Positions 47,179-58,974 of a DNA stretch of 64,000 bases are shown in pieces. Every line of letters begins with the position of its first letter. Positions within the stretch are counted from its first letter, which is position 1. Origin of the DNA: Isoetes taiwanensis (lineage: Eukaryota > Streptophyta > Lycopodiopsida > Isoetales > Isoetaceae); assembly GCA_021234155.1 (NCBI GenBank), contig JAJEKV010000042.1, positions 172,001-236,000 on the forward strand, read 5' to 3'. Below the pieces are notes generated by a model. It saw only the letters and a list, made by a program, of their open reading frames with translations, did no database searches and was not told the origin of the DNA. A program made the translations under genes and the position numbers.

Positions 47179-49304
47179 TTAGTGAAACCTGAAAAAGGGA
47201 AAACAACCAGTCCCATACCTGTCTAAGGTGTTCACACATGAAAAAGCAATGCTCAATGGTCTCAGATCCACGCTTGCATACCGGGACAATCGATTTGATA
47301 TTCTAGGGTTAAACTTATGGACAAGCACATTAACCCGCAGACATCTATGAAGAATCTGCCACCAAAGAACTGCCACTTTAGGATGAAGTAGCTTGTCCCA
47401 TGCCCAAGACCACACCTTCTGCCATTGAAGAGGAGGAAGTTGAAGCGACCACTTATTAGACGGAGGAAGAATATCGATCAAGCAACAACCGATACATAGA
47501 GTTCACAAGTTTGCACTCCTTAATTTCTTCATGACAAACCCATACCAAAATATCTTCTTGGTGTGGCGAATAGGCTCAGAGAAAATCAGCAACTTTTGCC
47601 AAAGAACTCTATCCCATCGCCCCAATAGAAACTTTAATCGAAAAGCCTCCCATGTCGAAAAATCGGCCTCGAGTCATACTATGCTGCAATAGTTAAGATT
47701 CCAGCACTTTTCCAACGCCTTTGAGTCAATGGGTGCAATCAGAAAGCAAAGTGGTTGATTGTCTACCAGAGGGATCCACCAACAAGGTGCAGTCAACTGT
47801 ACACAAGCAGTTGGACTGATGTGAAATAAAGTTTTGACTGTGTGCCAGGAATCTAACAATCCCTTTAAGAATGGAGAAGCATTATGATAAGGCCGCAACT
47901 CATAAAATAAACTCCATGGAAGAACAGGTTTGAGTGTGACTTTACCAAAGGGGATACAAGAGGTAAGAGCCTCATTAATAAGCCGTAACCCGTGAGAATC
48001 ATCCTTACCTACGAGAAGCCGCCAAATGAATTTTGAGATCATAACCTTACTCTCAAAATGGAAATCATCATGCCCAAACCTCCAGCCAGACTTAGGTTTT
48101 ATACACTTAGACCATGCAACCTTCACCACTACCCCTGCTTCATTTCCACCCCAGATAAAGTTTCTAACAACACCCACAATCTCCTGAAACTTTGAGTGGG
48201 AAGCAAGAATGGCAGAAGCCATATAGACATGTGTGTTGCTTAAGACATGCTTAGCAACTGTTACCCTTCCAGGCATAGATAGCTTAGCCATATCCCACCA
48301 AAAAAGGTGCCTCCGCAACCCCTCGATTATAACATCCCAAGCATCAGAAGTTGAAACATGAATACCCACTGGGATACCAAGAAGCTTGGTTGCCTTCCCA
48401 TGAGGCAACACCTTCCAGGGGTAAGCAAGAACACATGGTAGGACTTCATCATCTAGAGTCCACAAAGAGAACACTTTTGCCAACCGACCAAAACTCCAGA
48501 GGCTAAGGAAAATGTGTCAAGCAGAAGCTTTGCATTTTGGAGATTATCAGCATCTGCTTTCAAAAATAGAAAGGTATCATCTGCATACTGATTAATAATT
48601 TCTTGAGAGCCATTTTCCATAGGAAGACCCCTGATCACATCATCCTCAGCAGCACTAGAAAATAATTGTGAAAGCACCTCTGCCACTATTGTAAAAAGTA
48701 ATGGAGCCAAGGAGCAACCTTGACGAACTCCTCTACCAACAGGAAAGACAACAGAGGGCTCTCCCTGGAAGAGTACTGTAGATCTTGCTGAAGTATGCAA
48801 CTTCATGACATCTCTTGTGAATACCAAACCCTAAAGCCAATAAACACTTCTCTAAAAAACCCCAATCCACACTGTCATATGCCTTGGCAAAGTCAAGTTT
48901 GAGATACACAATATGATGGGCCTTTAGCCTTGCCCAATACATACCTTCATAGGCCGCTGCAACATTATCAAGAATACACCTTCCAGGCAAGAACCCAGTT
49001 TGGGTGGACGAAATTGACTCAGCAAGAACAACACACAACTTCTCTGCCAAAGCTTTCGCAAAAATCTTATACACTGTAGAAAGCAATGTTATAGGACGCC
49101 AATCCGAAATGGTCTTGGGCTCTTTACACTTGGGAATGAGGGAAATAGCACTGTGTTAAGAATTTTGTCCAAACTTCAGATCTTCTAAATTCACAAAATG
49201 CATTATATATATCATCTCCAATCCACTCCCAATATTCTTGAAAAAATTCTACTGGAAAACCGTCAAGACCTGGACATTTTCCTTTCTCCAATAGGTGAGC
49301 CGCT
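47179..49304 (-). pseudogene. LINE reverse transcriptase and C-terminal domain
   Basis: The frame begins with LLEKGKCPGLDGFPVEFFQ (49304 downward), the usual start of the L1 polymerase. It continues after a stop with IFAKALAEKL, TGFLPGRCILDN, YLKLDFAKAYDSVDW and, in a new frame, RGVRQGCSLAPLLF. The catalytic box is YADD in QYADDTFLFLKA. The C-terminal part has HPKVAVLWWQILHRCL, typical of the zf-RVT region. The protein would copy the element RNA into DNA at the nicked target. At least three frame changes and stops abolish function. Confidence 0.88.
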
Positions 49305-49312
49305 GCGCCTAG
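49305..49312. other. Left 8-bp target duplication of hAT element
   Basis: GCGCCTAG here corresponds to GCGGCTAG at 49944-49951; 7 of 8 bases match. The LINE reading continues on both sides. Confidence 0.8.
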
Positions 49313-49943
49313 CAGGGATAGGTTCTATACGTACAAAATTAAAATTCCTGACGTATAAAGTCAAAAAATACGATTTTTAACGTATTAAAACCTCGCCGGA
49401 AAAAAAAAAAATTTCGCGGTAATGCCGAAAGTTTTCGCGAAAGCCGACGCGTGAAAATTTTTCACGCACGCCAAACAAAGAAAACCGCACGCCGAAAAAA
49501 CCGCTGCACGCTGAAAACCGGTATCGCCAAAACCGCGACGCTGAAACCTTCAGATCAGATCGCAGAAAAAAAATTTTCGCAGACGCTTTCACGCTGTTTC
49601 GCGTCACGCGAAAATTCAAAAAAAAAAAAAAATTAAACCAGAAAAAAAAAAAAAAAAAAAATTGAATTTTGGCGTGTCATTATTCTTCAGATCGCAGCGA
49701 CGCTGAAAATACTTTTCGTCTGCAGACGCTGAAAAAATTGCGCTCACAGACGCCGTTTTCATCAAGCCACAGACGCTGAAAAATTTCACAGACGCTTTCA
49801 TCGTTGTTTTCACAGACGCCGAAAATCTTCCGACGACGAAATTTTTTGCCGTATTTTTTACGTTTTATACGGCAAATATGTGCCGTATCATACAATTCAT
49901 ATGTATTCCGTATAAAACGTACAGCGTATTGAACCTATCCCTG
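49313..49943. mobile_element. Non-autonomous hAT element, 631 bp
   Basis: The terminal inverted repeats are CAGGGATAGGTTCTATACG (left) and CAGGGATAGGTTCAATACG (right, reverse complement), flanked by an 8-bp duplication as for hAT. The interior has no transposase. It is rich in ACGCTGAAAA / CAGACGCTG motifs in direct orientation and A- and T-runs, probably transposase-binding subterminal repeats. Confidence 0.9.
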
Positions 49944-50235
49944 GCGGCTAGATCATCTCTAGTGATATTTGTCTCTAAAATTGAATGTTGCTCTGCTGAA
50001 ACAATAGAATGCACTTTAGTTAACACAGCTGATTGCATGTCCTCCTGAAATGGTAAGCGATGTCGAGCAAAGAATACTGCAAAATGATTATGTAGGTGCT
50101 GCTTTAGGTGCATCTTCTATTCTTGACCATCGATCTCTAGAATATTCTGCCTTTCATCCCAGATCAAAGGCCATTACATTTTTCATCAACAATCTGCCTG
50201 CCACTTCCAATGGTTCAAACCAACCATATGATTGC

Positions 50236-51681
50236 AAGCCAAAAAACCAAAAATCTCCAAACCCTTCACCGGCATTCACCACTCTACTCCGCCCTTCAAT
50301 CCCTCGCCTCTTCAATCCTTGCGCTGCTCAAGACGCCGAAATTTGCTCGCTCTCTCTCGCCATCGACAATGATTTAATTCGAGCAAACAGCCATCGATTT
50401 GTTTGATCTGAGCAATAATTCCGCTTCCTTTTGCGGACCTGCAATCGGATGCCCCTTCAATCCTTGCCTCAGACTTTGCAGCAGGGACTCAAGCTTCGCA
50501 ACGGCAACGGAACGTCCCTCTGCTCCATGCTTCTGTCTATAACAAAAGAACCGAGTTTAAGCTCATGAGATCGCTTTCCTCGCCCTACTCAAGCCGCGGG
50601 GAAAGAGTTGACAAAGGGAACGCAACCATGGTAGATGGCGATGGGCTCACTAGAACAGCCCTATATCAGCAGCAACCCTATCCAATCATCAGCAGCGCTG
50701 TGTAACAGAGTGAACCAGCCTTCACCGAACCATTGCTCGAACGCCGCCCTCGGCGGATCCCGCCGATCCCTTTGCCGCCCTCGCCGAAAGAAGAAAAAGC
50801 ACGCATTCTTAGCCTTCCATTCTCAAACCATAGAAACCAAAAAAAAAAAAAAAATGATCCCGTTATTGAACGCCTCCTTGATCGGCCAACAAGCAGCTCA
50901 AATCGCTAAAAATACAGCTTGAACTACGCCGCATACAATACACACCCCAAATCTAGGCAAAATCATCGGAAATACTTTCCTCAAATACCAAACGAAATAA
51001 TTAGAACATTATGGTAGCAACGATGGCGGAACAGCCTATTTCTCTGATGTATTTCTTTGGTTTCAATGGTTTATAGCAGCCTCTGGTGTATTTCTTTGGT
51101 TATAATGTTTTATAATGCAATGAATCTGCTGGTGATTAGAGGGCACAAAGAGCATGAGTTTGGAGCACTCCGGCAAATCCAAACCTGAGCAGATTGTAGG
51201 CCTTTCGTTTCTCTATCGCAATTTGCAGAAACTACAGGCATCTAGTGTCCTGCGCTAAGCTATGCTTGCTAGGTTCATGCTTTGTTCTTGCATGATAGTA
51301 GGAAGTAACTCTTGAAATGCACATAGATAGGTTATCCTGATCCACCATAAGATTTGTTAAAGATGCAACAGCTTAAAATTCGCAGTGATGGGTCTGAGAT
51401 TTGCATAGATATGGATGCTGAACAGGCATGTTTATTCCAGTAGCACTGATATGCAGAAACACTGATATGCAGAAATAGAGAATGATGTGAAGTAAAGGGA
51501 AAATTCTTATCTTATCTTATGGGTAACAGGCTGGCTTAAGGTTGCATAGGTTCATTCTTTGTAAGAAAAAGGGTGCCCGGTAAACAGGCCTATGTTATGT
51601 TTAGTAGAGTTAGCTTTTAACTTAAAATAATTGATGAGGTTATCATGTAGGCAGATTAAATTTTAAGCAAGAACTGCATAC
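50236..51681. other. Unassigned region
   Basis: GC-richer than its surroundings around 50250-50850. A plus-strand frame at 50635-50922 starts MAMGSLEQPYISSNPI and is Ser- and Arg-rich, reminiscent of a transit peptide or 5' exon, but it has no recognisable downstream domain. Nothing else is supported. Confidence 0.35.
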
Positions 51682-51890
51682 CTGCTGGAACATGGGAAGC
51701 AACATGCATCACACATCTATCCATCAAATTCGAAGAAAAGCCAACGCTAATTTTGTTAAGGTTGCCTCGAAGAACAGCCCTATGCCACACAGTGGCCCTG
51801 TCATAAACACGCACATCACCCACAATGAAGAAATTTGGGGCAACCCAAGCATCTACAACAACATAAGGGTATTTCTTTGTGCCAAAAGAA
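51682..51890 (-). pseudogene. Gamma-carbonic-anhydrase-like exon
   Basis: The minus-strand segment reads YPYVVVDAWVAPNFFIVGDV, then RATVWHRAVLRGNLNKISVG and SSNLMDRCVMHVASHVPAG. It ends at a donor, CAG|GTATGC (exon end 51682). DAWVAPN, VW.RAVLRG.LN.I.VG and the following turn are characteristic of the left-handed beta-helix of plant gamma-CAL proteins, subunits of mitochondrial complex I. The remaining exons were not found on either side, and the acceptor at about 51891 has a poor pyrimidine tract, so this is probably a single-exon relic. A complete gene with distant exons outside the recognised range is less likely. Confidence 0.65.
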
Positions 51891-53062
51891 CTTTATTACA
51901 CTGGCCCCTATAGTTCCAATCCAATCCATTGTGCTATATGGAGCTCCCATTTGGGGGCCGTCCATAATCATGAGAAACCAGTTGGGGCCTGCCACATGTT
52001 CCTACCTCGTGCAAAAAATGGTACCGCCAGGAACAGGGGTGTTTGATTACTTCTCCTGTGGTTCTTTTGGCCGGGCTTCATTGATGAATAAAAGATTTTG
52101 TATTGTGTTCGAAAGTGACCCTAAGTAAGGTGATCGCCTAAGGGGATTCTTGATAGGCTTGACCGCCTGCTGAATCCTATCATCGCAGCAGTTCCTACAG
52201 AGACAAAAGGTGCTGTTGTTGAAGAAGCTGTCGATCCACCTAATCCAGAGAAGCCCGAAGCTCCACCCGATGTGGACTATGATGTGATCAAGAACACCCA
52301 ATTCGATCTGGACTTTCTTAGTGATCCCAATTTCACCGCCACAGCCGCTTCGAGAGCTTTCAGGGAGATCCTATGGTTGCTTCTTCTAGCCATGGCGCTG
52401 TCAAATACGGACCCTCGCCTCCCCGATGTGGAACCCCGACCCCGATGCGAACCCCGATCCCGATGCGAGCCCTCAATTTTGTGTGATTGTAATTTAAATT
52501 GTACAATAATCCTTTTGTAAACAGACTCTCTCTTTCGAGTCCTTGCCTGTTGTGGCAAATTTTTTGATATGCAAATCTATGAATTTAGAATTTTTAACTA
52601 ATTTTGTGATGTTTTGTTTCTTTAGCTTCATTATATGCACTCTTAGTATTTTTAATGGCGCCAATAAATGACGTTTTAGAGGCATATTTTTTCTAAATGG
52701 CGCCATACTTGCTCAAAAAATTGGCATAAAATGGACTAAAAAGGATTTTCGTTCCTAATTGGAATCACGAAATTTCTCATTTTAATGAAATTGTGCTTTA
52801 CAATGGTCGTTGCCATCAGCTTTGCCCTCATGTTTTTCTCTTTTTCGAAATTGCGGCCAAATTCTATTACATGCCGCAGTTTGCCAGTTCAAAATTATAT
52901 AATTGCACAAGAAGTGAGTTCATAATTGCACAAGAAGTGAGTTTTGATGCAAGAAGTGAAAGGGGTCATAGAGCACATATGGAGCCTATTGCCTATTGAA
53001 AAGAGTTGAAAAATGGAAAACAAGTTGATGCTAAGTTCAAAGTTTCTTTGTATTAATGTATA
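51891..53062. other. Unassigned region
   Basis: A plus-strand stretch at about 52210-52380 reads VEEAVDPPNPEKPEAPPDVD and on to DFLSDPNFTATAASRAF with plausible codon use, possibly a gene relic, but I do not recognise it. A CCCCGATGCGAA repeat follows (52420-52470). Confidence 0.35.
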
Positions 53063-53176
53063 GGGGAAAGGAACAAGGGGACTTCTTTCCGGTGCAGCCG
53101 GTGGGGTCCCGCGACCGGCGGTAGCCGGGAGCGGGTCACCGGCTGCACCGGAAAGCAGGACCCTTGTCCTTTCCCC
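53063..53176. mobile_element. Hairpin MITE, 114 bp
   Basis: The ends GGGGAAAGGAACAAGGGG and (reverse complement) GGGGAAAGGACAAGGGTCC start an almost complete palindrome with TTCCGGTGCAGCCGGTG pairing with CACCGGCTGCACCGGAA. The flanking dinucleotide is TA on both sides, which would fit a TA target duplication as in Tc1/mariner-type MITEs. It has no coding capacity. Confidence 0.75.
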
Positions 53177-54270
53177 TACAATATAGAAATTGGGGAGCAT
53201 TTTTTGCTCTGTTTTTCTTCGGCGATGGCGCTTAGGTTGTTGCTTTGGCGGTTTGCTTTGATTCTTAGCCCCTCAGTTTGCTTGCTAAATCTTGATTCTA
53301 AAAATACATCGATCATGTCTTCTGGCGATTCTATGGTAACAAAGGCAGTGGTTTTTATCTGTTGAAGCAGTTTTTGGGAGTTCGGCACTTTGGTTGCATG
53401 TTGTGGTTTGCAAGTGATGCAAAGAAAGTTTCAAAAGCAGGGAATCCTCTTTCAGTGCGATGAGATTTCCAAGCCCCATTCCGGTAAAGCTCTGTATTCT
53501 CTGCTTGTTTTGTGGCGAGTTAGAGCATGTGCACATTGCTGGGCCGCTGCATCCATGTCTGCAGCCATCCCAAACCAAGGGCAATGCTTGCAAAAGACTT
53601 TGCGAATTTCTGCATTCTTCATGCATTTCTTGAATCCGTGTCGTAACCTTTATTTCTCTGTGTTTTAGGCCACGTTATGCAAGAAATGACGGCTTCAGTA
53701 TACGATTTCTAAACTCCGGCAAGAATCTTTGGATATGAAATGTACTGTAGTGTATTTCCAGGCATCCGTGAATGGGAACAATAATCCAGGAATTTTGTTG
53801 CATTAAATGGTAGGAAATGGTTCTACTGCTGTGTTTTTGCTTAAGATTGAGAAGGATATTGAGAATCTGCATTCTTGCATTCTAATCTGTCTTCCAAAAT
53901 CTGGCATTCCTGTGTTTTAGTCTTGTTGCAGCTTCTAGCGTATCAGAGCCTGCCTCTAAATCGCCACAACAATAAGATCCTTGGTTCCATGGGTATGCAG
54001 GTGAAAATTCGAAGTTATTTTCCAGTCAGCAAGATCAAATGCTGGTTTTGGCCATAACTGACACAAAGAAGAAACAGGGGAACGCCATAGCTGACACAAA
54101 GAAGAAACAGGGGAACAAAGGGGGAAGAAACAGAGGAGGCAGGTGTCACCGAGAGAACCTGTCCTGCGGAATTTGGCTACCCAACTTCCATTCTGCGTTG
54201 TAGGAGAGTGCTACGTGGCAGCACCATATTACACCCCACCTAAAAAATGCGACCCAATTTCTATATTGTA
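53177..54270. other. Unassigned region
   Basis: Overlapping frames on both strands at about 53285-53668 show no recognised domain. A 33-bp tandem duplication (TGACACAAAGAAGAAACAGG) lies at 54051-54117. Confidence 0.35.
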
Positions 54271-54279
54271 ATTAAAATG

Positions 54280-54490
54280 TTGATTCAAATATTGTTGTTT
54301 TAAGGGGAAAACAATTAAACAAAGGGATATGAAGAACTCGAAATTTGCTAAGGGGAAAAAAATGAATTCTATAATTCAACTTGTTAAGGGAAAAAAATTG
54401 AACAAAGTTGAATTAAAAAAAAAAAAAAATCTTTGTTTGGCTGTGTTATGGGGGATTTGTGATAATTTAATGGTTGCCCATGTTTTTTGA
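54280..54490 (-). repeat. Inverted, diverged copy of part of block A
   Basis: The reverse complement matches 1153-1350 and 12634-12830 over GGGCAACCATT, CACAAATCCCCCATAACACA and the TTTCCCCTTA(A)CAAGTTGA repeats. It is much more diverged than the two A copies are from each other, so it is an independent older insertion of the same dispersed element. Confidence 0.75.
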
Positions 54491-55139
54491 ATTTTTATTT
54501 AATTTTCGAACAAAAAAAAACAAGATCTTCGATAAAGGCGCTCCCAATAGAATGAAGAGAGATTTTGACTCGGAAACAAATAGCTAATAGAAGTAGGAAA
54601 GCTCAAACGGACATAGCCAAAACAGTAATACAATGGAAATAAAAGGGACGAACCCATGTTAACACAATGCCAGACTAATAGTCCTACCCGAAAGCTAAAA
54701 GACAAGTTAAATTGAAAGATCACAAATTGAGATGCCTGGGTATCAGAAAAGTGGCAACAAATTTAGCATTGTTGTATCGAATGGGAAAACATCTCCGCCA
54801 GGAGCTGCGCAGACGATCCTACAACCATCATTCAATTAAATTGGATTTATGTCTTAATTTTGGGACAAATTTCATATTGCATGTTTTTAGTAGCATATTC
54901 AAATTCACACATTTCACCTCAAAATTATGAAAACGTAATATCATGTTATTTACAAAATAGTCAATATTTCACAATATAGCACCATATCATAAAAAACGTG
55001 ATAACAAAAATTTACATAGTTATTCAACTTTCTTCAAGCACCCCCAATGATATCATAGCCTTCTTCCTGACATCCTGAGGTATTGTAATTCTCGCATTTC
55101 TAGCTGGAATAGTGTTTGGAGTCCATGAGTATAAAACAC
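54491..55139. other. Unassigned AT-rich region
   Basis: No feature was recognised. Confidence 0.4.
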
Positions 55140-57691
55140 TTTCATAGTCTAGCCAAAGATCGTGATCACTTCAGTTTCTCCTCCATCTCTTTGTCCAACA
55201 ACTGAGTACCTTTCTTTATCCGATACGCTGGTCAACCGATGCACTAGACACCACCATTCCACCCGCACATGGTTGAAGTTAATATTACCTTCTTCTTTGC
55301 AAATATCGAGATAGTGAACCCCAACCACACCGGATATGTATCTAAATCTGCGGGCTTTACTACCACAAATTGGTGGCATTCCAGTGTCAGTGGAAGGTTC
55401 ATAAGCATCCATGCCTAGAAACTTTGGCCTATTATTCTTAGGACCAACATAGTGTTTGTCGGGAAGGAGGAGGAGCATATTGTTTGCGAATGCTACTTAC
55501 AAAGGTCATCAAAATCCTCAAAGACCTGCTAAGGTCTTCCACCTAGTTTTAGGCAACCACCCTTCTCATGTCAATTCATCTAAGGATGTGTCTATCTCCC
55601 CAACAAAGTTAATCACCTTCTTCCAAGAAGCCACCAAGGCACGGTTGGTGTCATCCTGATTGGTTTGCCAATGCTTTATATAGTCTTGATTCCTTCCTTA
55701 GTCAATCCCAATTGCTTCACTTCTTCAAGTAGGTTTTAAAGCTTTTGGTTGACCTAGAGGTATCATAGGCTTGCCATTCTCATCTCTACGCCATATTTCC
55801 TCCCTCCTCTCCACTCATCCTCCTCCCAAGGTCTCATCTTCCATTGCAAGATTGGAATCCCATCTCTCACCCAAAAAGTGAACTGCAGAGGCCTGAAATG
55901 GCCTTCAAGATCCAATGTATAACCATCCACAAAGCTCTTCCAATCGGGCACTTCTTCTATGAGAGAAGCTATAGGGTTTGGAGTAGTGCATTCATGCAAG
56001 ATTTCCATTAGCCTAGGAAAGTTGGTCACCGCTTGCTGCTTCAAGATACAACTATATTTGCCAAATAATGCATCCACATCCTCATGGGTATGCCCGGCAT
56101 AAGAAACCCTAAATTAACTCTTTTCAAATATCCCCACAAAATGTTAAGTCTGATAGGAAAGAAAACATCCACTGTTTTATTTTGGCCAAAGACAATTATC
56201 AAGTTGCAAGAGAAACCTTTGGGTAGATCTTGAGGTTTAGCACGTGAAGTTGAAGCTCCAACATGTTCATTAGACCCATGCTTCCTAAACCTTGCCTTGC
56301 TGAACTTTTCAATATTGTTAGGGTTTCCATCTAACAATGCTCTATGTAAAGTGCCCGGCTAGTCAGAAGGTCCCGGAGGTGACCATTGTATCCATTTTCA
56401 TAGTTTCTCAAACACCTCATGATACTCCCAATATGAAAAATCTGACCATCACTCCACAACTCCAAACTAAAATGACCATAGTAGGTTTGATTCTCCCGCC
56501 CATGCAAGATTGCCCCCTACCATTGAGATCTCAGAAAGGGTATGATCTTCCACATGACTTTGGTATGTACTTGAATTGTGGAAGACAAGTCTTTTGCTGG
56601 TCCATCTTATCATGTATAATACATAAATAGTTATTGGGTTCCAATGCGTATAAAGTCCTCCACATCCAATAACATGATCTACATGATAGTTGGTCACCAT
56701 ATGGTCCTTCATATGCTCCCTTATCCTAGCCCTTTTGACTAGGTTGCACAGCCTTATCAAGAGTCTCCTTCAACTTAGCACATAAATTGCACTTTGCAAA
56801 GTTGTTTGAAGTTGCTATGGTGACATGATTGAAATGTTTCTTCCATAACCTACTAAAGCTAGGTTGGGATATTGAAGAATTCCCACCTCAAGTAGGGAAT
56901 TCACTTCTTCCAAAAATACTCTTTTGAGTACAATGTGATGGCAACCTTTTCTCAACAACTGTTCTTCCCTTTTCATCCCTTCTACTTTTGTGTGGCATAG
57001 ACTCTGATTGAAATCAATATATTTTTCAAATATCTCCCCGGCAGCCAAGGTCCTAGTTGCTGGTCTCAACAAACCATTATTTCCATGTAAAGCAATCCCT
57101 GCTCCCTCTCACAGTATTTTTTTTGCCAATTATGCCATGAAGAAGTTGGAATTGCATGGATACTCGCCATGCTTTTGCACATATCCATTTGCCTAGCAAA
57201 GGGTATCTTTTTCTGCTTGGGTTTCTTTCATCTTGAAGTGCATGCTCAAGATTGTGTACATGTAGGTCCTCCTCTCATCAACAAAGGTACTCTTTGAAAA
57301 GTGGCTCTTGCTTCCACCAATTGTTCTATTGTAAAGAATTGCATACAAGCACTCCAAAAACAATCTGAGCCCCTAACCTTCACCATTGTCTCACGCTTGG
57401 TGTCACTATTCAACTTGGCTCTTTTGCTAGGATAATGTCCGCAACCGATACTTCTCCCTTTGCCTAGGTTTAGAGTTCCAACCGCCAATGGATCAATATC
57501 AAGACAATCATTGTCCCCAACAACCTCGTGCTCGAAAAATATAATCCTCCACAAATTGAACACTACTTATAGGCCATGCCATGATGCAAGGAACCTCCAA
57601 TTGCTTGACACAACCAAAACATTCCTTGTCACCCAAACCTTTACCTTTCCAGTTGTCTTCCAACATCGAAATTGCAATACCAATATTGTCT

Positions 57692-57699
57692 TCCCCTAG
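57692..57699. other. Left 8-bp target duplication of hAT element
   Basis: TCCCCTAG is repeated perfectly at 58275-58282. Confidence 0.9.
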
Positions 57700-58274
57700 C
57701 AGGGAAAAAAATAGCGGCTAATATTAGCCAAATGGCGATTTTTTGGACATTTTTGGAAAAAGTACGGCTAAACTATAAAGGAGGAAATTTTTGGAAAAAA
57801 GAAAAAAATCGCCAAATATTTTCAAAGTTGACCTCCATTACACCAAGGTTTAGCCAAACATAAGAAATAAGGAGAGGAAAAATTCTTCCACTTTAGCCAA
57901 ACGTTCGAAAGTCTTCCTATGCATTTAGGGATAGATTAGCCATACTTTTAAATAGCTAATGTAAAATATGAGATTATTCACGAGATTATGGAATAGAGGT
58001 TGCTAATACTATATTAGATGGACAGTTTTTTGTTCTCCAACTAGTAGATTTCTATTATTAATATGTTCGTACAATAAAAAGTTTGGCATAGCATAAATGT
58101 TTGGCTAAAGTTTATATAAAGATTCAAACAAAAAATGGCCAAACATTCAAAACTAGTAAAGGAAAATTATTCAACTTTAGCCAAACATTCGAAAGTTTTC
58201 CTATGTATTTTGAGTTAAATTAGCCAAAGTTGTTCTAGCTAATCTAAAATATGACTTTAGTAATTTTTTCCCTG
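57700..58274. mobile_element. Non-autonomous hAT element, 575 bp
   Basis: The ends are CAGGGAAAAAAATAG (left) and CAGGGAAAAAATTAC (right, reverse complement), with a perfect 8-bp duplication. Inside, TTTAGCCAAAC.TTCGAAAGT is repeated. No transposase is present. It interrupts the DUF7869 coding sequence: the minus-strand frame reads GQAVNDERLG up to the insertion, and coding-like sequence continues below 57691. Confidence 0.92.
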
Positions 58275-58774
58275 TCCCCTAGCCTTTCATCATTAACAGC
58301 TTGACCAGGATCTGCTAGCACAATGACTCCTTGGCCTACTATTTCCTTGTTGCACTTGTGCATGATTCTCACCTTCTTGTTCCTCCATTGCACCCTACTA
58401 TAGAGGACTAATTGTTTTTCTTCAACATTCTTGCTAGGAGTTGGTTTTTCATTGATATTGCTCTTTTCAATATGTTGCACACCATAGTTGGAGAGGCACC
58501 ATTGACCTAGGCAAATTGCACCCTTTTTTGTCAATGAGTAGGAAAAAATTATTACACCATAAGATAAAAAAAGTACGTACATTTATGGAATATGTAGAGG
58601 TAAATCAAATTTTTTTAAAAGCAAGAAATTCCTTGGAAATAGGTTTAATATAATAATAACAATGGGCGAAACGAAAAATCATTTAAAACAAGAATTTTCG
58701 TGGCAACAACAAGGAAATGACATTTATATAAATATATCCTAATTTTAATTATCGAAAATTTGATATATGATTAC

Positions 58775-58950
58775 TTAAAAGACATATAGCCGATGGACGG
58801 AGAATTTATTATCCATAATAATATACCCTAGATGATATAGTCATGGAATTTCAGACGCCGGGCGTGTTATTTGAGGCAATAAATTATTCACGCTTAATTT
58901 CTAATTAACCCTATATAAATCCGGTTCACGCCTCAAGACCTCCATTCTCA
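58775..58950 (+). promoter_or_regulatory. Promoter-like segment 1
   Basis: Shares with 59960-60145 the order GAGAATTTATT, ACGCC..GCGTGTTA, AATTATTCACGCTTAA, TTTCTAATTA, CTATATAAATCC (TATA at 58912) and TTCACGCCTCAA. An ATG follows at 58975. The conserved block around a TATA box suggests duplicated promoters. Confidence 0.5.
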
Positions 58951-58974
58951 TTCCAAATTTTTTTCCTCCTCACC

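Larger units (their letters stand above)
46793..50235 (-). mobile_element. LINE (L1-type) non-LTR retrotransposon, 5'-truncated, degenerate
   Basis: The minus-strand order is: residual linker upstream of the polymerase (about 50235-49952, with FQEDMQSAVLTKVHSIV), hAT insertion, reverse transcriptase (49304 to about 48480), C-terminal zf-RVT-like region (about 47480-47180), and a 3' end with GAATAAAATC and an A-rich tail near 46793. No endonuclease domain was recognised, so the element is 5'-truncated or decayed. Stops and frameshifts make it inactive. Confidence 0.85.
55140..58582 (-). pseudogene. DUF7869-type gene (probable transposase-derived), degenerate
   Basis: The minus-strand coding sequence runs from about 58582 to 55149 in many frames. 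Recognisable family motifs in order are KVEGMKREEQLLRKGCHH and GILQYPNLALVGYGRNIS (56815-57072), LCIIHDKMDQQKT (56629-56591), LQLDNC (56208-56191), GHTHEDVDALFGKYS (56095-56051) and SLIEEVPDWKSFVDG (about 55970-55920). This series with conserved HDKMD, QLDN and GHTHED is typical of DUF7869 proteins, which occur as repeated families in plants and animals. The acidic residues suggest an RNase-H-like nuclease or transposase fold, which is inference. Frameshifts, stops and a hAT insertion at 57700 inactivate it. Confidence 0.72.
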
